Positions 15,235 through 23,934 of a stretch of 46,260 nt of DNA are shown here, piece after piece. This DNA is from Desulfobacterales bacterium (GTDB lineage: Bacteria; Desulfobacterota; Desulfobulbia; Desulfobulbales; BM004): NCBI GenBank assembly GCA_021647905.1, contig JAKITW010000015.1:1-46260 (forward strand). Direction: 5' to 3'. The notes under the pieces were generated by a model that did not search any database, had not been told where the DNA came from, and worked only from the letters and a program-made list of their open reading frames with translations. Both the position numbers and the translations under genes were made by a program. Within the stretch, counting starts at the first letter, position 1; each line of letters opens with the position of its first letter.

Positions 15235-18200
15235 GGCGTCATCGAGTTCCAATAGGGGCGAAAATGTCGCTCCGGTTCCAGTTCACCATTGGCCGTAATT
15301 CTGCCAAAGGTAGTGATCGTGGCATCACCGGCTGCCATGGTTTCTCCCGGCAAGGGGGTTGCGGGCTGGAAAACGCCGTCAGCGCGATTCACCCTTACCT
15401 CGATCTGGCCCAGATCGGGCTCGAGCAGCGGGATGGTCGGCCGGGCCGAGGCGGATGCGGTAAACAGCATGTCGATCAGGTCGAATTTCTCGCCAACATT
15501 CATCTCAAGCAGGATGGCGTTGGCCATCCCGGTCCATATCGGCAGGGCCCCGCTGGCACCGGTGATATGGGTGTTTGTCCGTTCCATCGGTGAATTGTCG
15601 TCAAATCCCACATAGGCGGCAATGACGTATCCATTGGCCAGGGTCATGCCGCTGGCATCGGCCGCCACGTTGGGGACCAGGCCGACAAAGGCGGCATTGG
15701 TGAACTCGTTGGCCGTGCCGGTTTTACCGAGAACCGGCACATGGAGATCGAGTTGGGCCAACTGGGCCTCCACCTCCGCCTCAATACTGTGCAGCCGGAC
15801 GTTGGCATCGGCGAACCGGCCGGTTCCAAAGCGGACCACGTTCCTGAGAATACTGTCCACGGCCAGGGTGGTTTTGGGATCAAAGACCCGTTTGTTCACC
15901 CGTTCGGGCCGAAAGATGAGGCTGCCGTCGCTGTCTTCAATCCGGTCGATGATCGCCAGGCTGCCGGGGGCGTTCTCATCGGCAAATCCGCTTGCCTTGC
16001 CGGTGCCGAGCCCCTCATAGATCCTGGCGACCTCAAAGAGTGTTATCACATTAGATCCCAGGGGAAAAGATAAAACCGGATCCAGCCTGCTCCGGATCCC
16101 CAGCTCCCGGCTCAGGGCGACCAGGTAACGGAGCCCGGCCAGGATCCGGAAATCAGGGACGGTCCGCAGCACCTCGAAGCTATAGGCGGGCAGAGCGCTC
16201 AACCGGTTGTATTCCTTGAGCAGGTATTCGGTCAGGGTCTCCAGGGTGGCGATGGAGAATCCGCCTTCGAGGCGGACCGATTCCCGGAAGAGTTCCGGGT
16301 CCTTTTCCGCCAGGGCCATGAGCAGGGAACTGGCCGCGGAACGGTCGAGTTGCTCCCAGAAACCGTCCGTGGGCCGGGAGGAGGCATAGAGAAGCGCGCC
16401 GCTGGTCCAGTCGCGGTACAAGCGGCCAAGGGGCACCGGCTCGGTTTCTTCCAGGGTGTCCCTCTGCATCCGGATATTTGATTTGAGCATAATTCCCGGG
16501 CCCACCGGAATATCCGGCGCCGCGATGACGCCGGTCTCCCCGGCGGCCAGTCGCCGCAGCTCGTTCAGCAGTTGCCGGAGGCGGAGATAATTCCGGTCGA
16601 GCAGCCGGCGGCGCAGCTCGATCTCCTTGTCCACCCGGAGTTTCCGGTTCGGGCTGAGTTCTTCATAATCCGCTTCCCGCAGTGTTTCAATTTCCCGGTA
16701 ATAGTTCTCAAAGTTGATGCCGAAGTGGAGCTTGCGGAGTTGCTCCAACTCATCGATATTGCCGGCAAAGATCAGATCCGGCTCCAGGGCGGACACTGCC
16801 AGGTGGAAGGCGGCCCGAAGCAGGGCCTTGCGGTCCACCAGAATGCCCTGTTGGTCCCGAAGCCGCCGCATATAGTTGCCATAGGACTCGTCCTGCCGCC
16901 GGTTCAGGTCGAGCCGGTCGGTCACCTCCCGGAGCTGGGCCGGGGTCAGGCGGTCGCAGAGATGGTGCAGCAGCCAGATCGTGGCCAGGTTCTCCGACTT
17001 CACCCCGGCCCAGCTCATGGACACCTTGTTGTGCGGGCTGTTGTGATCGGGGCGGGGGAAATAGGCCTGGTTCTGGTAGAGGAACAGGTTCCGTTCGTTA
17101 TTCAACAGGTCGGTGTTGTTCCAGGCAAGCTGCAGGGCCGCGCCGTATACCAGGGGTTTGATCGCCGAGCCCATGGGCCGCTGGGCCGCGATCGCCCGGT
17201 TATAAAAGCGGTTCTCCATGCCGCCGACCATCGCCCGGATGCGGCCGTTCTGCAGTACCAGCAATCCCCCCTGGATCTCGGGATATTTTTCCAGGTCAAG
17301 CAGGATCTCGTTGGCCAAAGGATCCTTTTCCCGGATACTGACAAAGACCGGGTCGCCGATCTTGAGCCGGCCGACAAAATCGATCAGGTCCCTGGGACTG
17401 GATTCCGTCCAGCGATTCTTCCGCCATTTTGCCAGGTCGCTGACCAGCGTTTTCAGGCCGGCTTTATCGATCCGGCCGGAGGATACGACCTTGTGCCCTT
17501 TTTTGAAAGAGACCCGCACCATTGGCGCGGCCTGGTCAATGGCAATAATCTCGCCGAACAGAAACTCCCCGGTGCGGAGATCCCGGGGGCCGGTTTTGTC
17601 CAGGTCCGGATATTGCCGGCGGAGCGCCTCGGGATCGTATCCCCGCAAGCGGACATCCAGCCGCGACAACTGTTTGCGCAGGGAATAACAGCCCTTGTCC
17701 TGCAGATTTTTGTCCACCGTGGTAAAGACCCTGATTCCGGAAGTGGATATGTTGTCGATTCCGTGCAGGGAGAGGGCCTCCTCCACTTCCGGCGCGCCCA
17801 GCGCATCCTTGACCAGGTCCATCAGGGTGTTGAGGGCAAAAAACATCCGGCCCCGCTTGAAGTTGATCTCCCGGGTCAGGGTTTCCCGGTAGCGCTGGGT
17901 ATCGACCATCCCCAGCCTGTACATCTGGCCGAGCACATAATCGGCCCGCTGCCCGGCCAGGTCCCGCGCCCGGGCCGCCTCCTTCTCGCTTTTCTTGATA
18001 AAGGGGTTGTAGGCATTGGGCCGCTTGACGCTGCCGGCGATAAAGGCGCATTCCAGCAGGGTCAACTCCCGGGCCGGTTTGTCGAAATAATAACGGGCCG
18101 CCACGCCCAGACCGTGGCCGTTACCGCTGACATAGAACTGGTTGATGTAGAACTCGAGGATTTTTTCCTTGGGATAATGGTATTCAAGGCGGAGGGCGTA

Positions 18201-18656
18201 GAGCAGCTCCTTGAGCTTGGATCTAAGCGACCGGTCCTTGCGTTTAAAGAGGTTCTTGGCGGTCTGCTGGGTGATGGTACTCCCGCCCTGGACCACGCGG
18301 CCGGCCTTGATGTTGCTGATCATCGCCCGGGCGATGCCAACGGGATTGATCCCGTAATGGGTAAAAAAGGTGTTGTCTTCGGCCGCGATGATGGCGTTGA
18401 TGAAATCCCCGGGGATCTGCTGGTAGGTGAGGTATTGCCGATGGGCGTCCTCAAAAAAGACGCCGATCTTGGTCTGCCCGTCCCGATAGTATACCGGGCT
18501 TTCCATGGCCAGTATTTTTTCAATATTGTGCTGCTTGATCTCCTCGCCGGGGTTGGTGACAACATAGTGGTAATAGGCCCATCCTCCGGCGGCTACGGCC
18601 AGTATTGCCGATACGATGCAGCCCAGGAAGAGGATGAGAAAAAATTTCTTGAACAT
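15231..18656 (-). CDS. Class A penicillin-binding protein (PBP1A-type), unusually long
   Basis: This bifunctional peptidoglycan glycosyltransferase/transpeptidase is anchored by an N-terminal helix (residues 5-30). The GT51 domain shows AIIAAEDNTFFTHYGINPVG (catalytic Glu near 92), GGSTITQQTAKNLF (about 123-136), EKILEFYINQFY and GLGVAARYYF. The transpeptidase has SxxK as GSAIKPLVYG (Ser near 495), SxN as SENLAT (near 555) and KTGTANEF (near 977). At 1141 residues it is about 300 longer than typical PBP1A, and the SxN-KTG distance is over 400 residues because of a charged, helical insertion rich in Arg, Leu and Glu (roughly 575-880). All motifs are intact. It overlaps the downstream lipoprotein gene by four bases. 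Confidence 0.92.
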   Translation of the reverse strand: MFKKFFLILFLGCIVSAILAVAAGGWAYYHYVVTNPGEEIKQHNIEKILAMESPVYYRDGQTKIGVFFEDAHRQYLTYQQIPGDFINAIIAAEDNTFFTHYGINPVGIARAMISNIKAGRVVQGGSTITQQTAKNLFKRKDRSLRSKLKELLYALRLEYHYPKEKILEFYINQFYVSGNGHGLGVAARYYFDKPARELTLLECAFIAGSVKRPNAYNPFIKKSEKEAARARDLAGQRADYVLGQMYRLGMVDTQRYRETLTREINFKRGRMFFALNTLMDLVKDALGAPEVEEALSLHGIDNISTSGIRVFTTVDKNLQDKGCYSLRKQLSRLDVRLRGYDPEALRRQYPDLDKTGPRDLRTGEFLFGEIIAIDQAAPMVRVSFKKGHKVVSSGRIDKAGLKTLVSDLAKWRKNRWTESSPRDLIDFVGRLKIGDPVFVSIREKDPLANEILLDLEKYPEIQGGLLVLQNGRIRAMVGGMENRFYNRAIAAQRPMGSAIKPLVYGAALQLAWNNTDLLNNERNLFLYQNQAYFPRPDHNSPHNKVSMSWAGVKSENLATIWLLHHLCDRLTPAQLREVTDRLDLNRRQDESYGNYMRRLRDQQGILVDRKALLRAAFHLAVSALEPDLIFAGNIDELEQLRKLHFGINFENYYREIETLREADYEELSPNRKLRVDKEIELRRRLLDRNYLRLRQLLNELRRLAAGETGVIAAPDIPVGPGIMLKSNIRMQRDTLEETEPVPLGRLYRDWTSGALLYASSRPTDGFWEQLDRSAASSLLMALAEKDPELFRESVRLEGGFSIATLETLTEYLLKEYNRLSALPAYSFEVLRTVPDFRILAGLRYLVALSRELGIRSRLDPVLSFPLGSNVITLFEVARIYEGLGTGKASGFADENAPGSLAIIDRIEDSDGSLIFRPERVNKRVFDPKTTLAVDSILRNVVRFGTGRFADANVRLHSIEAEVEAQLAQLDLHVPVLGKTGTANEFTNAAFVGLVPNVAADASGMTLANGYVIAAYVGFDDNSPMERTNTHITGASGALPIWTGMANAILLEMNVGEKFDLIDMLFTASASARPTIPLLEPDLGQIEVRVNRADGVFQPATPLPGETMAAGDATITTFGRITANGELEPERHFRPYWNSMTP

Positions 18657-19074
18657 GGCTGGTTCGCGGCGTTTCCGGGGATAACCCCATGGGGCGAAGC
18701 GCCTTGCGCGGATAATTGTTTTTTTTCAAGGGAGTTGAATCTGAAATGGTATTCCCGTGTCGGTCAGAAATCAAGGCCCATTTTACATTGTTATTCCTGA
18801 CCGACCCCATACCAGGTAACCGAAGAAAATAAAAGGGATTTGTTCCCGTGATGATTTGGACGACAACTCTCGACCCAGCGGTATGACCCGGTCCGGCCGA
18901 AGCGGTTTCCCTGCTTTTTTATTGCATTCGCGACAGCATCCATGGTAATAACTGCGCAGTTTGTTTGCTGTTTTTGTCCCCGGTGAACGCTTGCCAAAAA
19001 CGACTCCGGGATGATACCTGTTTACCGCGTGTTTCTTGCCTCTTGATCACATTACCGGCGTTCCGGCCGGTTAA
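18657..19074. other. Divergent spacer between the PBP1A gene and mltD
   Basis: About 420 bases separate two divergent cell-wall genes and should contain promoters for both. A 9-bp inverted repeat GTCGGTCAG ... CTGACCGAC (18759-18767 with 18797-18805) encloses a 29-base loop. A CCCCGGTGAACGCTTGCC stretch (about 18978-18995) resembles one arm of the 109-bp palindromes but has no visible partner arm. No ORF here looks real. Confidence 0.35.
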
Positions 19075-20805
19075 ATGAACCGCATGGTGGCTTCATTGCG
19101 CACTTTTTCATATTCCTTGTCTCTGCTCTGCCTGCTTGCCCTGCTGGGGGGCTGTGCCTCGGTGGGGGATGAATCAACCGGCATGGTCCCACTCCCGGCC
19201 CCGGTGGCCGATGATCCGGTGGAAGCCCCCCGGCCGGGTCCTGATCTGGAGTCAGCCGCGCTCCCGGAGCCGGAGGAGACCATCCCCCAGGAGATCGACG
19301 AACTGCAGAAGCTGGGCAGATGGGAGCAGGGGCAGCCGGCCGCGGAGAGCGTCACCGCCGAGATCACCTATGATTTTCCGGTCACTGTAAACCGCCAGGT
19401 CGAGTATTACCTCGATTTCTTCCAGAATCGCCACCGCCCAACTTTTGCCCGCTGGCTGGCCCGCTCATCGCGCTATCTGCCGATGATCGAGGAGACCTTC
19501 AAGGAGGCGGGTCTGCCCCTGGATCTGGCCTACCTGGCGATGATCGAGAGCGGCTTCAACGAGGCTGCATACTCCCGGGCCCGGGCCATGGGCATGTGGC
19601 AGTTCATGAAGGGAACGGGCCGCCATTACGGGCTGGAGGTCAACAACTATGTCGATGAACGGAGAAATCCGGTCAAGGCCACGGCCGCGGCCGCAGCCTA
19701 TCTTGCCGAGCTTTATCAGGAGTTCGGTTCCTGGTACCTGGCGGTTGCCGGCTATAATGCCGGCGAGGGCAAGATCCGCCGGGCGATCAGGAAGTATAAG
19801 AGCAGGGACTTCTGGAAGCTGGCCGAGGGGCGTTATCTCCGCCCGGAGACCAAGCTCTACGTCCCTAAATTGATCGCCGCGATCATGATCGCCAAGCAGC
19901 CGGAAAAATACGGGTTTGCCGATATCCGCTACGATCCGCCCCTGGAGTATGACACGGTGGAGGTGCCCCGCTGGACCGCGTTAAAAGCGGTTTCGCTGGC
20001 CGCCGGAACCAGTGAGAAACATTTGCAGCGACTGAACCGGGAATTACGCAAGCCCTTTACTCCGCCGGACAACCCGGCCTATGCGCTCAGGGTGCCCAAG
20101 GGCAAGAAGGAGTTGGTGGCCCGGAACCTGCCCCGGGTCCATGCCACGGTCTCCACCAATTACAAGACCCACGTGGTTCGGAAAGGCGAGTCCCTTGACA
20201 CCATCTGCAAGCGGTATGGTCTGGGCAAAACCATTATTTTAAAGGCCAATAATCTGCCCGGGGCCCGTCTCCAGATCGGTCAGCGGCTGCGGGTTCCCTT
20301 TCGGACAACCAGCTATGTCCTGCTGCCCGAGGGCCGCGTTGCCGCGGGCTATGCCCTTACTTCGGCCGCGGGCGGCGATTTTGTGCTTCACAGGATCCGG
20401 CCCGGGGAAACGGTTTCCTCAATCTCGCAGAAGTACAATGTGCCCGCCCACCTGATCGCCGCCTGGAACGACCTCAAGGATATCGGCCGGATCCGGGCCG
20501 GGCAACAGCTTGCCCTCTATGTGCGGGACGGCAATGACACCGCCGCTGCCGAACATGCCGCGGCCCGGCAGCCGAAGCCGCGGGGTAAAACCGGCGCCCG
20601 GGTCAGGACCATCGTCAGTACGGGCAGGAAGACCGCTGTAACCCACCAGGACTTCTACTACCGGGTCCGGCCGGGCGATTCCCTCTGGAGGATCGCCCAA
20701 CGCTACCGGTTGTCGCCAATGGACATCAAGCAGTGGAACAACCTGAAACAGGACCTGATCCATCCCGGCAACCGTCTCCTGCTCAAGCTGGACAAGGGCG
20801 CCTAG
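19075..20805 (+). CDS. mltD: Membrane-bound lytic murein transglycosylase D
   Basis: This lipoprotein cleaves the MurNAc-GlcNAc bond of peptidoglycan with formation of 1,6-anhydro ends. The signal and lipobox are LALLGGC (Cys near 27). The SLT domain (about 130-280) has AMIESGFNEAAYSRARAMG, with the catalytic Glu, then GMWQFMKGTGRHYGL and AGYNAGEGKIRRAI. Three LysM peptidoglycan-binding repeats follow at about 363-407, 438-482 and 527-573 (HVVRKGESLDTICKRYGL; HRIRPGETVSSISQKYNV; YRVRPGDSLWRIAQRYRL). Length and architecture are normal for MltD. The ATG at 19075 has no strong ribosome-binding site. A 109-bp palindrome begins two bases after the stop codon. Confidence 0.95.
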   Translation: MNRMVASLRTFSYSLSLLCLLALLGGCASVGDESTGMVPLPAPVADDPVEAPRPGPDLESAALPEPEETIPQEIDELQKLGRWEQGQPAAESVTAEITYDFPVTVNRQVEYYLDFFQNRHRPTFARWLARSSRYLPMIEETFKEAGLPLDLAYLAMIESGFNEAAYSRARAMGMWQFMKGTGRHYGLEVNNYVDERRNPVKATAAAAAYLAELYQEFGSWYLAVAGYNAGEGKIRRAIRKYKSRDFWKLAEGRYLRPETKLYVPKLIAAIMIAKQPEKYGFADIRYDPPLEYDTVEVPRWTALKAVSLAAGTSEKHLQRLNRELRKPFTPPDNPAYALRVPKGKKELVARNLPRVHATVSTNYKTHVVRKGESLDTICKRYGLGKTIILKANNLPGARLQIGQRLRVPFRTTSYVLLPEGRVAAGYALTSAAGGDFVLHRIRPGETVSSISQKYNVPAHLIAAWNDLKDIGRIRAGQQLALYVRDGNDTAAAEHAAARQPKPRGKTGARVRTIVSTGRKTAVTHQDFYYRVRPGDSLWRIAQRYRLSPMDIKQWNNLKQDLIHPGNRLLLKLDKGA

Positions 20806-20807
20806 CA

Positions 20808-20916
20808 TGCAGGTGATCACCGGCACCGCATATTCGCACGATCGCTCTTGTCCGCATAGCTGGCTATAGCGAACAAGAGCGCCTGCACGAATCTGCACCA
20901 CCTGTGATCACCTGCA
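20808..20916. repeat. 109-bp nested palindromic element, copy 2
   Basis: Outer arms TGCAGGTGATCAC (20808-20820) and GTGATCACCTGCA (20904-20916) pair perfectly. Inner arms CGCTCTTGTCCGC and GCGAACAAGAGCG pair with one mismatch around ATAGCTGGCTATA. It shares exact length, the CGCACGATC and GCACGAATC motifs and the GCATA...TATAGC core with copies at 7084 and 29548. The stem sequences differ yet still pair. It lies directly behind mltD and may act as its terminator. Confidence 0.78.
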
Positions 20917-21066
20917 ACTTCTGGGATGGTTTATTCTCCATGATTGTTTCCCTTTCGTACCGGTCAGGGTCTCCTGGCCCTTTCTCTTCGACTTGTAACG
21001 GTTTCGACGAATTAAACGTGACGAGCGACTTGCTGTTGGCCCTTGAGATGATTATGTAACAAAAGC
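20917..21066. other. Short spacer before the TraB gene
   Basis: This spacer has no recognisable repeat or ORF. It should contain the TraB-family gene promoter, but no clear -35/-10 pair is visible. TTGTAACGGTTTCGACGAATTAAACG around 20994-21018 resembles nothing specific. Confidence 0.25.
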
Positions 21067-22272
21067 ATGAATACCGATAATGAACATTCTCAAAAGCGCC
21101 GGATATCGGCTGATACTGATGTGCACCGCGTTTTTCTGGACGAACGGGAAATTATCCTGGTCGGTACGGCCCATATCTCCCGGGAATCGGTTGATCTGGT
21201 CAGCGAGGTGATCGCGGCCGAGGAGCCGGACTGCGTCTGCGTGGAACTTGACCAACAGCGCTTTCGCGCCCTGGCGGAAAAGAGTCGTTTCGCGGCCCAG
21301 GACCTGAAGACGATCATCAGAAAAAAACAGTTGAGCACCCTGCTGGTCAACCTGGTCCTGGCCGCCTATCAGAAGAAACTGGGGGGGCGGCTCGGGGTGA
21401 TACCCGGGGCCGAGATGGTGGCGGCGGTACGCCGGGCCGAGGAACTCGGAATCCCGGTGTCCCTCTGCGACCGTGATGTCCGGGTCACTCTCCGGCGGGC
21501 CTGGCACGCCACCTCGTTCTGGAAAAAGGGATATCTCCTGGCCAGCCTGGTTGCCGGCCTCTTTGACAGGGAGGAGATCAGCGAGGACAAGCTGGCCCAA
21601 CTCCGGCAGCAGGACGCGCTCTCGGAACTGCTCAATGAACTGGGCGCGGTGATGCCTGATCTGAAGAGGGTGCTCATCGACGAGCGCGATATATTTCTGG
21701 CCGAAAAGATCAAGGCCGCGCCGGGCCGGCGGCTGGTGGCGGTGGTCGGGGCCGGCCATGTGGCCGGGATTCGACAACGGATCGTTGCGGACCACCGGGC
21801 GGAACTGGCCGGGCTGAACACGATCCCGCCGGTTACCGGGTACTGGAAGGTCATCGGCTGGGCGATTCCCGCCACCATTATCAGCGCGCTGTTCTTTATC
21901 GGCTGGAGCAAGGGAGGGGCCGTGGCCGGCGAGAACCTCCTCTTCTGGATTCTGGCCAACGGGATCCCCTCGGCCCTTGGCGCGCTTGTGGCGCTGGCCC
22001 ATCCCTTTACCGTGGCCGGCGCCTTTGTTGCCGCGCCCCTTACCAGCCTGACCCCGGTGATCGGCGCCGGGTATGTTACCGCGTTCATTCAGGTGATGAT
22101 GCGGCCGCCCCAGGTGCGGGAGTTTGAAACCGTGGCCGCGGACATGGTTACCCTGCGCGGCTGGTGGCACAACAAGTTGCTCAGGGTGTTTCTCGCCTTT
22201 CTCCTGCCCGGTTTCGGCAGCATGCTCGGCACCTGGATCGGCGGGTATGGAATATTTTCCAATATGTTCTGA
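21067..22272 (+). CDS. TraB/PrgY-family membrane protein
   Basis: The 401-residue protein begins with a TraB/GumN-like domain: EIILVGTAHISRESVDLV (about 24-41), PDCVCVELDQQRF (about 53-65), GRLGVIPGAEMVAAVRRAEELG, LCDRDVRVTLRRAW and VVGAGHVAGI (about 227-236). The conserved GTAH...E and GxGH elements are thought to form a metallopeptidase-like active site related to the TIKI/TraB clan. Four membrane segments follow, from about residue 258 to the end. Enterococcal relatives lower pheromone activity, but in proteobacteria the function is unknown. It is a single gene flanked by repeat elements. Confidence 0.88.
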   Translation: MNTDNEHSQKRRISADTDVHRVFLDEREIILVGTAHISRESVDLVSEVIAAEEPDCVCVELDQQRFRALAEKSRFAAQDLKTIIRKKQLSTLLVNLVLAAYQKKLGGRLGVIPGAEMVAAVRRAEELGIPVSLCDRDVRVTLRRAWHATSFWKKGYLLASLVAGLFDREEISEDKLAQLRQQDALSELLNELGAVMPDLKRVLIDERDIFLAEKIKAAPGRRLVAVVGAGHVAGIRQRIVADHRAELAGLNTIPPVTGYWKVIGWAIPATIISALFFIGWSKGGAVAGENLLFWILANGIPSALGALVALAHPFTVAGAFVAAPLTSLTPVIGAGYVTAFIQVMMRPPQVREFETVAADMVTLRGWWHNKLLRVFLAFLLPGFGSMLGTWIGGYGIFSNMF

Positions 22273-22800
22273 TGGATGAGTACTGTGAAAGGTGAAATGT
22301 AAAAAGTTAACAGTGCTTGGATGATAGAATGTTTTCCTGTGAAATCAGTTGGTTTTCATGTTTAACATTTCACGTTTTACTGGTCCCAGTTAAGGTTAAA
22401 GCCCCCGCCTTCAGGCGGGTAGATTTATCACTTCCAATGGAATCCGGTTGGAAGGGAAGAGTTTTTTTACTTCGTGCTCGTGCTCGTGAACGTGCTCGTA
22501 AACGTGACCGAGACAAGAAAAAAATAAATATGTTGCGAGCAAGCAGGATGGATTATCAAGGAGAGTCGCTCGATAAATGGACTTGTCGTTCGCCAAAGGC
22601 ACTTATGTTCGTGTACGAGTACGTTCACGAGCACGAGCACGTCAAAAACGGGTCTTGGACCCGTATCCCGACTTTCAGTCGTTAAGTTAACCCACCGTCT
22701 TTAGACAGTGGTTGTTAAGTTTTTACAGCTATCCAACAACGAATACCCAACACATTTCCTGACACCTTTTCTGCCGATTTGTTACGAGGTTAATAACCAA
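22273..22800. other. Repeat-filled spacer before the RND efflux operon
   Basis: A short 7-bp-period run (GTGAAAG GTGAAAT GTAAAAA GTTAACA, 22286-22313) is followed by the complete IS200/IS605-like element (22380-22718) and about 80 bases containing the ribosome-binding region of the membrane fusion gene. The frame that crosses it encodes only repeat-derived peptide such as VYEYVHEHEHV. Confidence 0.6.
22380..22718 (+). mobile_element. IS200/IS605-like non-autonomous element, copy B (longest copy)
   Basis: The element is about 339 bp. Its left part carries the hairpin CCCGCCTTCAGGCGGG (22404-22419). The middle has opposed runs of CGTGCTCGTGCTCGTGAACG (about 22474-22495) and its complement-like GTACGTTCACGAGCACGAGC (about 22619-22638), so the centre can fold back on itself. 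The right part has ACGGGTCTTGGACCCGT, CGACTTTCAGTCG and a terminal hairpin CCACCGTCTTTAGACAGTGG (22692-22711). Different subterminal hairpins at the two ends, with no inverted terminal repeats, are characteristic of IS200/IS605-derived elements. No transposase gene is present, so movement would need one in trans. Confidence 0.62.
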
Positions 22801-23934
22801 ATGAATGATCATTCCCAAAGGCCCACCTGGTCGCGCCGGCTCTACGGCGCCCTGCCCACTGTTTTTCTGCTTGTCCTGCTGGCGGTTGTTGCCGGCCTGT
22901 TCATCATGGCGCAGAACAAGGGCGAGCGGCTGGCAGCGGAGAAAAAGGCCATGGCCCGCAAGGAGCGGCCGCCGGTGAACGTGGTGGTCCAGAAGATCGT
23001 GCCGCGCCTGGTCCGGGAACGGTTGAACCTGCCGGCCATGATTGAACCCTGGGTGGACCTGCCGCTGCTGGCCGAGGTAGGCGGCATGATTCAAGAGGTG
23101 CGGGTGGATGAAGGCGACCGGGTACGGAAAGGGGATCTGCTGGCCCGGATCGACAGCCGCGATTATGAGAACAGCCTCAAGTCGATCAGGGCTGATTACC
23201 GGTTGGCAATCATTGACCGTGACCGGCTCCGTGGTCTGTTCGCCAAGGGGATTATTGCCCGGGCCAGACTGGACACTGTCGAGGCCCGGGTCAAGACCCT
23301 GGCCGCGGCAATGGCCACCGCGGCCCTGCAACTGGAGCGCTGCGCGATCATTGCTCCCATCTCCGGGGTGGTGAACACCCTGCCGGCCGAGGTCGGCCGG
23401 TTTCTGGCGGTTGGCGATCCGGTGGCCGGGATCCTGCAGATCGACCGGGTCAAGGTGGTGCTGGGCATTCCCGAGTCCGACGTGGATGCGGTGCGGAAAA
23501 TCGATTGGTTCGCGGTCACCGTGGACGCGGTGAATAAAAAATTCCAGGCGCAAAAATACTTTCTCGCCGTGGCCCCTGAATCCATGGCCCAGCTCTACCG
23601 GCTGGAATTGGCCGTGGCCAACCAGGACAACGCCCTTCTTCCCGGGATGTTCGCCCGGGTGGAGGTGGTCAAGCAGTCCCTGCCCCGGGCAATTGCGATC
23701 CCGCTCTATGCGGTGATCTCCCGTGACAATAAAAACTATGTCTACCTGGACGACGGCGGCAAGGCCGTGGCCCGGGAGGTGAAGCTCGGCATCCTCGACG
23801 GCTGGCAGATCCAGGTGCGCGAGGGGTTGGTTGTCAATGACCGGGTGATCGTGGTCGGCCATCGCGAGGTGGACACCGGCCAGATGTTGAACGTGGTCCG
23901 TGTTGTCACCGATCCCCGGGAGCTTGTCCGATGA
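22801..23934 (+). CDS. RND efflux membrane fusion protein (periplasmic adaptor)
   Basis: This 377-residue HlyD/AcrA-type adaptor links an inner-membrane RND pump to an outer-membrane channel. A single N-terminal membrane anchor (about 17-37) is followed by a lipoyl half-motif VGGMIQEVRVDEGDRVRKGDLLARID (about 87-112), a short helical hairpin (about 120-175) and the second lipoyl half CAIIAPISGVVNTLPAEVGRFL. The beta-barrel and membrane-proximal domains complete the protein. The ATG at 22801 is preferred because the family starts close to the anchor; the frame is open to 22708 but that extension is spacer sequence. Its stop overlaps the start of the pump gene. No outer-membrane TolC gene is adjacent. 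Confidence 0.92.
   Translation: MNDHSQRPTWSRRLYGALPTVFLLVLLAVVAGLFIMAQNKGERLAAEKKAMARKERPPVNVVVQKIVPRLVRERLNLPAMIEPWVDLPLLAEVGGMIQEVRVDEGDRVRKGDLLARIDSRDYENSLKSIRADYRLAIIDRDRLRGLFAKGIIARARLDTVEARVKTLAAAMATAALQLERCAIIAPISGVVNTLPAEVGRFLAVGDPVAGILQIDRVKVVLGIPESDVDAVRKIDWFAVTVDAVNKKFQAQKYFLAVAPESMAQLYRLELAVANQDNALLPGMFARVEVVKQSLPRAIAIPLYAVISRDNKNYVYLDDGGKAVAREVKLGILDGWQIQVREGLVVNDRVIVVGHREVDTGQMLNVVRVVTDPRELVR

Noticed and set aside
16572-18800. 742-codon plus-strand ORF across the PBP1A gene
   Set aside because: Antisense shadow of the synthase; no recognisable motifs, and no start signals.
22317-22685. 122-codon ORF through the IS200-like element
   Set aside because: Its translation is repeat-derived (VYEYVHEHEHV and similar) and has no ribosome-binding site; it is not a transposase.
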